This document shows positions 23,094-32,003 of a DNA stretch of 35,499 bases, piece by piece. How positions within the stretch are numbered: the stretch's first letter is position 1; each line of letters starts with the position of its first letter. The notes beneath the pieces were generated by a model. That model saw only the letters and a list, made by a program, of their open reading frames with translations. It was not told where the DNA came from and searched no databases. The translations under genes and the position numbers were made by a program. The stretch is from Prototheca cutis. Lineage: Eukaryota > Chlorophyta > Trebouxiophyceae > Chlorellales > Chlorellaceae. Where the stretch lies: the NCBI GenBank assembly GCA_002897115.2, contig BCIH01000009.1, positions 141,000 to 176,498 on the forward strand, given 5' to 3'.

Positions 23094-24231
23094 TCACTCC
23101 TTGTCGGCCTTGAGCAGGGTACCCCTGATCCGACCGGTGCGGCGGGCAGCGATGAGACCCACCTTCTGGCCGGGGGGCGCGTCGCGGCGCGTGGTGGAGG
23201 CGTGGCCAATGTGCTGGTGGTTACCACCACCGTGGGGGTGCTCCACGGGGTTCATAGCCACACCACGAACCTTGGGCCAGGAGTTGCGCTTGACGCGGAA
23301 CTTGTGGTAGGCACGGCCGGCCTTCAGCATGGGCTTCTCCGTGCGCCCGCCGCCGGCGACCTGGCCGACCATGGCACGGCAGGTGGAGGGGATGACCTTC
23401 TTCAGACCAGAGGGCAGCTTGATGCGCGTGATGCGGGCGTCAGGGTTGTGCGCCACGATGATGGCGTAGTCCCCCGAGGCACGGGCCATCGCGCCGCGGT
23501 CGCCGGCCTTCTCCTCGACGTTGCAGATGACGGTACCCTCGGGCAGCTCACCCACGGGCTTGACGTTGCCAATGGTCAGGTTGGCCTTCTGCCCGCAGTA
23601 GATGTACTGGCCGGTGTACATGCCCTCGGCAGCGATGAACAGCTGCTTGTCATGCTTGTACTCACGCGTGTTGCGGAAGATCACCTGCAGAAATTGGTCG
23701 CATGTGTGTTGAGTTGGGGGGGAGGGTCCATTGGCGAAAGGCGCGAACTAAATCCATCGACCAGGCACTGTCGGAGGTACAAGCAGGTGCCGGCGCGCCA
23801 CCGCGTGCCATGCAGGCGCCTTTGTGCTGGCACCATGAGCCAGCCAAGCTGCCGGGCGGGCAGCCAAACAGCCGCCCGAGCAGGCGCCAGGCACCACCCG
23901 CCCATGCATGTGGCTGCTTCCTGGCTCCGCCAGAGGCATCCACAGGAGATTTCTGGTCTCCACTGGGACTCCCTGCTTCTCTCATGCATCATGCAAAAAG
24001 CCAGACGCCCTCAGGCCCGAGTTCAGGAGCAGCCACTGTCCATCCTCGCACCTTGGCCAGGGGGGCGCCACGGCCGGGGTCGTGGATGATGTCCGTCACC
24101 ACGCCCTTGATGTACCCGTGCCGCTCAGCCGCATCGAGGGTACGCAGCTTCGCGGGGCCCTTGCGGTGGGTGTTGTGGGACTTGAACACGGAGCCCGCAC
24201 CCTTACGCTGGCCCCTAATAACGCGACCCAT
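23094..24231 (-). CDS. RPL8: 60S ribosomal protein uL2 (RPL8)
   Basis: Core protein of the large ribosomal subunit, near the peptidyl-transferase centre. Two exons: 24231-24052 (60 codons from [16 protein letters not shown] to [10 protein letters not shown]) and 23684-23094 (from [15 protein letters not shown] to the TGA at 23096-23094), separated by a 367-nt intron. The 256-residue product has the usual length. The universally conserved segment around [19 protein letters not shown], including the histidine important for peptidyl transfer, is intact, as are [23 protein letters not shown] and [13 protein letters not shown]. Strong codon bias leaves a 353-codon open frame on the opposite strand, which is a shadow. 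It is head-to-head with the hydrolase-like gene at 24925 and convergent with REI1. Confidence 0.98.
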
Positions 24232-24924
24232 CTGCGAAGGGGTGTCAAGGCTATCGATGGTTATGTGAAGCGTCTCACCGAAAGGTACTCGCCAATACTG
24301 CCGCACAACCATGCCAAATGCTCATTTCAGCCTCCGTCCATGCCGGCAGACTGCTCCAGCACAAGCCCGTGCACCGCTCGGCGAGGCGCCGGGGTGCGGC
24401 GGCTTCACTGCTGCCCTCCTCCTCCTGCCACAGCCCAAGGCTCACCGTGTCCGATTACTAGTCACGCCCAGAAGAGGCAGAGACCGGCTTGCAGAGGGCA
24501 CTTCATGCCCCGTCGCCGCGAATGAGAGGTGTGCCGTATCTGCGGTACCTCGCTCCCAGAGCACACTCGTCGTGGCGGGAAGCGAGATTGTCCGGTGGAA
24601 ATGTTTCAAGCCTCGCGGGGGATGGGAGACTCGCGAGCTTGGGTGCACATTTTGAGAAATTGGGCCCCGCACAGTCCTCAAGAAGTGCGACCCATTCTTG
24701 TCGAATTGTGGCACTGCATCTGGCACCCAATTAGGGCAAGAACAGATGAACAGGGCGCGGTAACAGGCAACCCAGCTGGCGACGATCACTTGCAGCGCTC
24801 GGTTCTAAATTCTGGAGCGCCGTACTGGCACCGAATTCCTGCTGACCTTGCCATCTATAGTGTCACAGGATAGAGTGCGTGCATACCTGTGCCTGCCAGC
24901 GGTGCTGGTGTGGAGTGAGGCCCG
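24232..24924. other. Divergent promoter region RPL8 / TEX30-like gene
   Basis: 693 nt between two start codons pointing away from each other; it must contain both promoters and 5' UTRs. No TATA box or pyrimidine-tract element of the animal ribosomal-protein type was recognised, and no additional gene. Confidence 0.55.
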
Positions 24925-26162
24925 ATGGTGCGCTTCCACTGGCATGTGGATGGGGGTCAGTCGGCCTTCATCCCTCCAGGCGGCATCAGGGTGGACGAGG
25001 AGGCTGGCATCTGCCACCTGACGTGTGAAATGGAGGTAAGAGGGGGATGGATGCGTCCTTGCCACTGCTTGGATGGATGGTGGTGGCAGGAATGGGCGGG
25101 GATACGATATTCTTTGTTCGGGGACGTTTGATGGTACTGCACCCACCAACCTCTCCACGCGGCATGCGCTCACTCACGTGCCATTTCCAATATGGACACC
25201 TGCACTGTGCGCAGCTGGCGGGTCAGAACGAGACGTGTACGGCGATGCTGAGCGTCCCTGCATCGTACCTGGACCCCGAGTCTGTCAGCCCGATCGGCAT
25301 CCTGCTGGCCCATGGCACCTCCGCCGACACCTGGGACGGCCCCCTTGAGCGTGCTTTGGTGCGTCGTTTCGCGGGCGGGGGCCACATCGTCATGCGGTAC
25401 CACTGCCGGCAGAAGGAGGCGCGACGGCAGCGCATTCTGGAGCGCGCCCTGGACGCCGCGGCCCTTTCCCCACCCGCGCTGGCCACGGTGCAGCAGTGGG
25501 TGCTGGTGGGCATCGACTCTGGCGCGCGCGTGGCCGCGGCGGTGGCGGCCAAGACGCGCGTGCGCGTGGGAGGGCTCGTCGCGCTGAGCTACCCGCTGCT
25601 CGAACCCGCGCCACCGCCGACAAAGGCCCGCGCGGGCGCGCAGCCCCCGGCCGACTCTGAGGCGCCGCTGGCGCGGCTGGCAGAGGGCCTGGCCCCGCCC
25701 ATGCTGTTTGTCCTGGGCGCACGCGACGCGCGGTGTCCGCCCGCGCGACTGGCCCGCGTGTTTGCTCCGGGCGCACCGACCACGCGGCGGGGGGTCGACG
25801 CCCGCGCCGCCCTGGTCCCGGGAGTCGACGCAGGACTGGGCGTGGGGCCTGCGGCCCCCGACGCTGTGTTCCAGCGCGTGCTGGGGCCCGTCGCCGAGTT
25901 CATCGCCGCGCTGGACCGGGGCGGCGCCGCGGGGGAAGCCGCCACGCTCCGGGACTGCACGCTGCCACGAGCCGCCGACCTGGCCGCTGCTGTGGCGGCG
26001 GAGCACCCGGTCGCCGCGACAGGGTCGTCGCCGCCGAAGACATTCGCCTGCGTGGCACCCGAGACCGTGCCGGGGCGCGTGCTGCAGTACCCACAGCACC
26101 TGCAGCAGCAACACCCTTTGGCCCCCCAGCAGGCCGGGCTGTACCAACACGAACAGCTGTGA
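24925..26162 (+). CDS. TEX30/KANSL3-like alpha/beta-hydrolase fold protein, probable pseudoenzyme
   Basis: Two exons (24925-25035 and 25215-26162, phase 0) give 352 residues. The core resembles the TEX30/KANSL3 branch of alpha/beta hydrolases: SPIGILLAHGTSADTWDGPL (oxyanion-hole strand and turn), IVMRYHCRQKEARRQRI, WVLVGIDSGARVAAAVA (nucleophile elbow), GLVALSYPLLEP and MLFVLGARDARCPPARL. The elbow, normally G-R-S-M-G, reads G-I-D-S-G, so the catalytic Ser position is Asp. The usual H of the 'ADHS' motif falls on VDAGLG, with no His. The acidic residue in GARD is present. After about residue 280 comes a variable tail ending in a Gln-rich stretch (QYPQHLQQQHPLAPQQAG). A substrate cannot be named; a scaffolding role like that of KANSL3 in a histone acetyltransferase complex is possible but only inferred. 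Confidence 0.78.
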
Positions 26163-26489
26163 TTTCATTGCCAAACCCGTGCAACGGTGTTGTGCCTCGC
26201 AAAACATTCTTTTTCTTTGCTGGCAAGTGTTCCTGTCTGATCAGGCTGCAACAGCCTGGCCAGTCGAATGCCCGCGCGGGGGATCTTGCCATGTGGACCA
26301 GGTCGCCACGCTCACGGCTCCCGAGCCTCGCATGAGGCGGCCCCGGCTGCCCCTCATGCCCGCGCCCGATGGGCCACGCCTGGGCGCACATCCGGGGCAC
26401 AGCCTGTGTCCATGTAAGCTCCCAGGAATTTTAAAAATAAGCACAAATCCAAGAAAGATTGGCTCCAGGTCTCTGGTGCCTTCCACGCC
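26163..26489. other. Spacer between TEX30-like gene and GMP synthase
   Basis: 327 nt between a stop and a start on the same strand. It contains TGTAA at 26413-26417 and an AT-rich patch (26428-26460). No further gene is seen; the GMP synthase promoter must lie here or inside the upstream gene. Confidence 0.55.
26413..26417 (+). promoter_or_regulatory. TGTAA putative polyadenylation signal of the TEX30-like gene
   Basis: TGTAA 251 nt after the TEX30-like stop and only 73 nt before the GMP synthase ATG. If used, the 3' end of one transcript overlaps the 5' region of the next. Confidence 0.35.
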
Positions 26490-28689
26490 ATGGCGGCTCC
26501 CCCCTCGCCTGAGGCGGCAACTAAGGCCGTGTTTGCCAAGCACGCCGTGTGCCTGGTGCTGGACTATGGCTCCCAGTACACGCAGCTGATTGCCCGACGA
26601 ATCAGGGATGCCGGCGTCTTGTCCGTCCTGCTCCCCGGCGACGTCTCCATGGTGGGTGCGGGGTCGTGGCCCGGGGTGTGGGGCAGGGGAGGCCTCCCGG
26701 TCATTGAGTGCCTGTGGTGGCATGGCCCTAGGCATGCAAGCCCGGTAGGGCACTGGCAGATCTCTAATGTCCCCTCCTTTGCCGGCCACACCCCACTTGC
26801 GTGCAGGACACGATCAGGGAGACCAACCCGCGGATGGTTGTGCTGTCTGGTGGCCCCAACTCGGTGCATGAGGAGGGCTCCCCGCTGCTGCCTCCTGAGT
26901 TTTATGACTACTGCCAGTCCAGCGGCATCCCGCTGCTGGGCATCTGCTATGGCATGCAGCTGCTGGTGCACCAGCTGGGTGGCCGCGTGGAGACGGTGGT
27001 GGACAAGGGCGAGTACGGCCGCATGCCCATCAATGTGGACGGCACCTCCCTGCTCTACGCGGGTGAGGCGTCGGAGCGCCAGTCGGTGTGGATGAGCCAC
27101 GGCGACTCAGCCACGCAGCTTCCCGACGGCTTCCGCTGCGTTGCGCGCAGCGAGCAGGGTGCGATGGTGGCCATCGAGGACTCGGCCCGCCGCTTCTTCG
27201 GCCTGCAGTACCACCCAGAGGTCGTGCACTCGGAGCGCGGTGACGCCATGATCCGCCACCTGCTCTTTGACGTGGCCGGGCTGTCGGGCGACTGGAACAT
27301 GGCAGATGTACTGCAGGAGGAGATGGCCAAGGTCGCCACCGCCGTCGGGCCCGAGGACCACGTCATCTGCGCGCTGTCGGGTGGCGTCGACTCCACCGTC
27401 GCTGCCACCCTCGTCCACCGCGTGCTGGGCGACCGCCTGCACTGTGTGTTTGTGGACAATGGTCTGCTGCGCTACAAGGAAGCTGAGCGGGTCATGGACA
27501 CCTTCCAGGAGCACCTCCACCTCCCGGTGACCAAGATTGACGTCTCCGGTAGGATACTGGCTTTTTCTCCAAGTCCATGTTTCTTATAGTATATGCTTGT
27601 ATGCTTGAGCCACCAACACCGGGACGCACGCCAAAACCATACACAGAGCGCATGCTTGCAAACCTAAAGGGCGTCACTGACCCCGAGCGCAAGCGCAAGG
27701 CCATTGGCAAGGAGTTTATCGACACCTTCCAGGAGTATGCGACGACGCTGGCCAAGGAGTTGGGCCACACGCCCAAGTTCCTGGTGCAGGGCACGCTGTA
27801 CCCCGACGTCATCGAGTCATGCCCGCCTCCCGGCAGCGGCCAGAAGCACAGCCACACCATCAAGAGCCACCACAACGTCGGCGGACTGCCCGAGGACCTC
27901 AAGTTCACGCTCATCGAGCCCCTGCGCGAACTGTTCAAGGACGAAGTCCGCGCCCTGGGCCGCCTGCTCGAGGTCCCCGAGCGCTTTATCGCCCGCCACC
28001 CCTTCCCAGGTAGGTTGATTGGTGCTTTTGCTGTGTGCGCGTGCGCGCGCGTGTTCTTGCAAGGCGTGTAGCTGAGACCATGCCCCCCCCCCCCCCCCGA
28101 CCACTCCAACAAACAAGTAATAAACGTCATCTTTCAGGTCCTGGTCTGGCGGTGCGGGTGTTGGGCGACGTGACGGCCAACGATGCGCTGTCCACGCTGC
28201 GCGAGGTCGACGAGATCTACATCAATGGCATCCGGGAGTGGGGGCTGTACGACGAAATCTGGCAGGCGTTTGCCGTCTTCCTTCCCATCCGCAGCGTTGG
28301 TGCGTGGGGGAGCAGCTGCGAGCGACTTTCCTCTGTTCTGTCGGTTTGGGCAGGGTCTACGATGCGACAGTTTTGCTGTGACACAAAACACACACTGACG
28401 CATCCTCTCCTTTTGCGCCCCCCCCCCCCCCCAAAAAAAAATAAAAATAAAAATAAAAAATAAATAAATAAATTGAAAAACAGGTGTGCAGGGCGACCAG
28501 CGCACGCACTCGTACGTTGTTGCACTCCGGGCTGTTACCAGCAGCGATGGCATGACGGCCGACTGGTACACCTTCAAGCCCGATTTCCTGCGCTACATCT
28601 CCACCAAGATCTGCAACTCGGTCAAGAGCGTCAACCGCGTGGTGTACGACATTACCAGCAAGCCGCCAGGCACCATCGAGTGGGAATGA
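26490..28689 (+). CDS. GMPS: GMP synthase (glutamine-hydrolysing)
   Basis: Converts XMP, glutamine and ATP to GMP, the last step of guanine nucleotide synthesis. Exons: 26490-26651, 26807-27548, 27647-28009, 28138-28299, 28484-28689; phases agree and give 544 residues. The N-terminal class I glutamine amidotransferase domain starts at [16 protein letters not shown]. The nucleophile Cys is in LGICYGMQ, with His and Glu in QYHPEVVHS. The ATP-pyrophosphatase domain has the P-loop [12 protein letters not shown], then [14 protein letters not shown] and [13 protein letters not shown]. The C-terminal dimerisation domain runs through [20 protein letters not shown] to the typical KPPGTIEWE end. The architecture is the single-chain plant/bacterial type. 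The last two introns contain long C runs, the last one followed by A- and AT-rich sequence before the acceptor. No transit peptide is apparent, suggesting a cytosolic enzyme. Confidence 0.97.
28083..28098 (+). repeat. C16 homopolymer in GMP synthase intron 3
   Basis: Sixteen consecutive C, 39 nt before the acceptor at 28137. Length may be inaccurate, as homopolymers are prone to sequencing error. Confidence 0.9.
28418..28482 (+). repeat. C15-A9-(AT-rich) tract in GMP synthase intron 4
   Basis: Fifteen C (28418-28432), nine A (28433-28441), then TAAAAA/TAAA-type repeats reach to the acceptor AG at 28482-28483. This is a very abrupt composition switch for a GC-rich genome, and resembles a poly(A)-tailed insertion end, although no retroelement body or target duplication was recognised. 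Confidence 0.85.
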
Positions 28690-28748
28690 GCGTGGAAAAA
28701 AGGACACTCCTACACTGTACAACCCCCTCTCCCTTGTTCTCAGACTCT

Positions 28749-28753
28749 TGTAA
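28749..28753 (+). promoter_or_regulatory. TGTAA putative polyadenylation signal of GMP synthase
   Basis: TGTAA 60 nt after the GMP synthase stop, in a good position for the chlorophyte signal. Confidence 0.5.
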
Positions 28754-28978
28754 ATGCGGCACGTCCGTTTGTGTGATTGTATCAGTCAGGGCCCTGCACC
28801 ATGGACTCTGGTCCTGAGCCAGCTCACGGCCTCCCAAGGCACGCAGGGCGGGCGAAAACATTTCCCCGGACGAGCCCATTCGCAGGGGGCTGGCCAGCCC
28901 TCGGGCAGGCCCCCACCCGCTTGGCCGACAGGGATTTCAAGAACTTAATCAGACCCCTACAGGGGCGCCCCACGGGTA

Positions 28979-29013
28979 CCACGTGGCAGTTCGGCACCTA
29001 AACTGCCACGTGG
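28979..29013. repeat. Perfect 13-bp inverted repeat with two CACGTG boxes
   Basis: CCACGTGGCAGTT (28979-28991) and AACTGCCACGTGG (29001-29013) are exact reverse complements around a 9-nt loop. Each arm contains a CACGTG palindrome, the G-box/E-box core bound by bZIP and bHLH factors. It could work as a paired DNA binding site or as an RNA hairpin if transcribed. Confidence 0.85.
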
Positions 29014-30416
29014 ATCTTAGCTCGTCATGGGACCACACGACAGCACCACCTGAACATGGACAGCACTTTCATGGTCCTTGAGAGTTGGCAGCCCCAGGTC
29101 TAGGTCCTGGGTGGCTCGCCCGCTTCCACGCCGCAGCTCCGCGCCAAGTCAGACCGGCCGAGCGTGCATCCACATCACGGAGCATGCAGTCATGCAATGG
29201 CACAATCCGCACGAACCAGGCGCGCCTGTCGCACCGACCGCCACGATGTCAACACATGCATGCTCCGGCCCAACAAAGTAAGAAAGGAGCCAGGTGCGCC
29301 CCAGCTTCCCTGGGAATCTGGGAGACTTACTGCAGAGCTGCCCACCTGCTTAGACCGAATTTGGATGATCCTGGATCCAGGCCCGCGCGGCCTGCGGACG
29401 TAAAATGGTGATCGCCAAGAAGTTTGCAACGGACAATGTTTGCCGGAACCACTCCCTGTCGAGGCTGCATCACACCGCCCGTGCGAACGATGCCGCCCAC
29501 GCCAAAAGTGTCATCCCCCAACCTGCTTTCTGTCCCTGTGCGCACACATACACGCCGAATAAATGCTCGACCGGTCACCACGAATTCCTATCGCACACGC
29601 ATCTGGCCAGAACGGACCCGGAGGGCTGTTTGTTGGATCCGTCGTCGGCTGCGGCTCCTTTTTGTGGCGACCTCGGCCGATGGGGGAGGCCACAGCGGCG
29701 ACCGGATGCCCAGATGTTTTGATGAACACCTGGTCCGGTTGAATTCTTTTAAAGAAGGGCAGAGAACGAGGACCGCAATCGATCATGTACCGCTGCCCAG
29801 CTTCCGATAAGCCCGAAAAGGTTCGGCGTTCAATGCTCCCCAACCAGCCAAGTTGGTGTGATAAGTCAGACATTGGCACCTGCTAGCTAAAAAAACGCGA
29901 TGGAGAGAGATCAAGACGCAGCGGTCGCGGACGTGTCTCCGAAACTGCGTCGGAGTTGAGAAACCCAGTGGATCGGGTGCTGTCCGCGTACACAACAGAC
30001 TGCATATTTATTCAGGACGCGACATGAGTGCGACTAACGTACGCGCGGCGACCTGTAGCGTCCCAGTCAGGCGATCCCCCGTACCATTGGGCACTCCACA
30101 GCTAATCCCTACACGAGCCTGTACTAACTGTATGCCTTCGCTACAAGGTTACAGTGCTGCGCTGGGAATAAGATCATGTAAGAATATCCACTGAAGGGAT
30201 GGGACAAGGATGGAGTAATATAACAGTCGGTCAACCTCGGGAACAGGAAGAAAGGTTGACAAGATCAGTTCTGGGGGGCGCTACAGGTTTGGTCGACAGG
30301 GGCCTGGCTGGCATCAAAGGATGGCCCATGCCACCTAGCACAGCGCGATCCGGGCCACCGCGGCCATTCAATTCATTCCAAGAGCATTCGATCGTTCCAA
30401 ATCGCAGCCTTGAACA

Positions 30417-31241
30417 ATGTCGGCGCAGGTGGAGGAACACCACACCAGATCGGTGACGCCCACGCAGAGCGCCCTTGTTGGCGGCCTGGCCGCTCTGACT
30501 GGAGCCCTGCTGGGCGGCTCGGCCCACTATTTGGGGACGGCCAAGCAGCTCAAAGGTACTGTGGAGGTGCCATGCGATGCAGGACGTGGCCTGAAAGGAC
30601 ATACGGAGCTGAAACAGGGCCACCTCGGTTGAGCCCACCCGACCCTCCTCCCAATCGCTGCGCAGAGGAGGGCATTGACCCGCGCGCTCGCCTGAGGGCC
30701 GTTCCTGTAGCGGTAAGCAAGCATGCGCGTCGGCCACATGTCAGTGTTGGCCTGTATCGCGCGCTGCCGCTGCTGGTGTCAAGAACGTGGGTATTTCAGC
30801 CTGGTCTGCTGCACACGATACCGCAGGCCAAGGCCCTGGGAATCAGCCTGGTGCTATGCGGGGCATTTGCTGCGGGTGGCATGGCACTGTGGCGTGTGCT
30901 GGGGATGCACATGCAGCCCGAAGCAGAAGTGTCCAGCGTCGCGGATGCTGTCAACCTCATCCGCCAGCAGCGGGTGCGGCTGGGTGGGATGTGGGTAGTC
31001 GCCTGGAGGGATGCATCCCTTTGGCTAGGAAGGACTCCACCGAGTCAAGAACCCAAGCATGCATGCGCATTGGAAATGGACCTGCAAGAAAGAATGCCCT
31101 TCAGCGGAAGCACCTCCGCGCATGCACATTCGGAGACGGAGACGAGCACCTGGTCACGCTTTGCTGTCCTTGCAGGAGGTGGTCAGTCATGAGTTCCGGG
31201 CAAAGTTGTTCCATGAGGACCACCATGACGCCCACCACTGA
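30417..31241 (+). CDS. Small two-span membrane protein, TMEM242-like
   Basis: Four exons with consistent phases (30417-30555, 30666-30712, 30827-30973, 31176-31241) give 132 residues. Two hydrophobic spans are visible: ALVGGLAALTGALLGGSAHY (about residues 19-38) and ALGISLVLCGAFAAGGMALW (about 65-84). They are separated by a charged loop with KQLKEEGIDPRARLRA. The second span followed by RVLGM resembles the 'ALRALGWGSLYAW...AVWKALGV' region of animal TMEM242, a mitochondrial inner-membrane protein that helps assemble the ATP synthase c-ring. The C-terminus is His/Asp-rich (HEDHHDAHH). The family call rests on pattern and length only; a generic algal two-span protein is the alternative. Confidence 0.68.
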
Positions 31242-32003
31242 AACATAATCCGCGGAGGCATCGATTTGAAATCCCATTATGCAGCAGTTCCTCAAAGAGG
31301 ATCACCGGCGGCGATCCACCAAAGGGCCTACACCCCAATTTTGAAAGCGTCTTGCACCTGACATGCGGCATTGACCGGCGATCGGCTCACCTCAAAAATG
31401 GCTCTCTTCTGACAAAGGAGCCTTGCGTTGTATATAGTTATAGCCATCTGTAAGAATTTAACCTGGTGACACAGTCCATCCTGGGAATGTCATGGAAGGG
31501 ACTCGACCTGCCGTCGCTCCAAGCTGTGCGAAATTCATGCAGCGGGAGGGCTCCGGCGCAGCGGGAGGACACTGTGACATGCTCTGTTGCACTGACGCCG
31601 TGTGGCACGTGCCGTGGTCCCGTGTCATCAGCAAGTTGAGGGGAGCGACCAATCCTTCACACTTCCTTTTCTGTCAACTGCCCTGTCAGGGTGTGCAGCG
31701 CAAATGGTACGGCATCAGCGCATGCAGTCTTTCAGACGCTGCTGCTGCAACCTTGGCTGTTTGGCAAGCCATCTACATCTGGGTGATCACTGTCGTGCGT
31801 CTGTGCTGCAGGCGCTGAGTGGCAGAAGCGCCCGATCTGTGGCTGGCATCCCTGCTGGTGCATGCAGTGCCGCCCGAATGCAGGGTATTGGCTGCAGGCA
31901 CGACCACGGAACGCCGTCCACCGGTCATACTGTCGTCCTTGGTCAGAGGCCTGGCACAATGCTCTGACTGCTTGGCACATCACGCTCCAGCATGCAACAG
32001 GCC
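31242..32003. other. Convergent 3' region between TMEM242-like and RRM genes
   Basis: 762 nt between facing stop codons. TGTAA at 31449-31453 may end the TMEM242-like transcript. No gene is recognised in the remainder. Confidence 0.55.
31449..31453 (+). promoter_or_regulatory. TGTAA putative polyadenylation signal of the TMEM242-like gene
   Basis: TGTAA 208 nt after the stop at 31241. Confidence 0.4.

Larger units (their letters stand above)
28690..30416. other. 1.7-kb interval without recognised gene
   Basis: Holds the GMP synthase 3' UTR at its left end and presumably the promoter of the TMEM242-like gene at its right end. A CACGTG-containing inverted repeat lies at 28979-29013. Open frames on both strands up to about 128 codons (for example 29424-29810 + and 29511-29879 -) have no family resemblance and no convincing exon chain. 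A lineage-specific gene cannot be excluded. Confidence 0.5.

Noticed and set aside
23028..24089. 353-codon open frame on the + strand over RPL8
   Set aside because: It is antisense to the RPL8 exons and crosses their intron; the open frame follows from GC-rich codon bias and encodes repetitive Gly/Val/Ala sequence without family resemblance.
25170..26207. 345-codon open frame on the minus strand
   Set aside because: Antisense to the TEX30-like exon 2, whose sense frame has clear hydrolase-fold motifs.
29424..29879. Overlapping open frames of about 120 codons on both strands
   Set aside because: No domain, no signal peptide and no exon chain; kept only as part of the unexplained interval.
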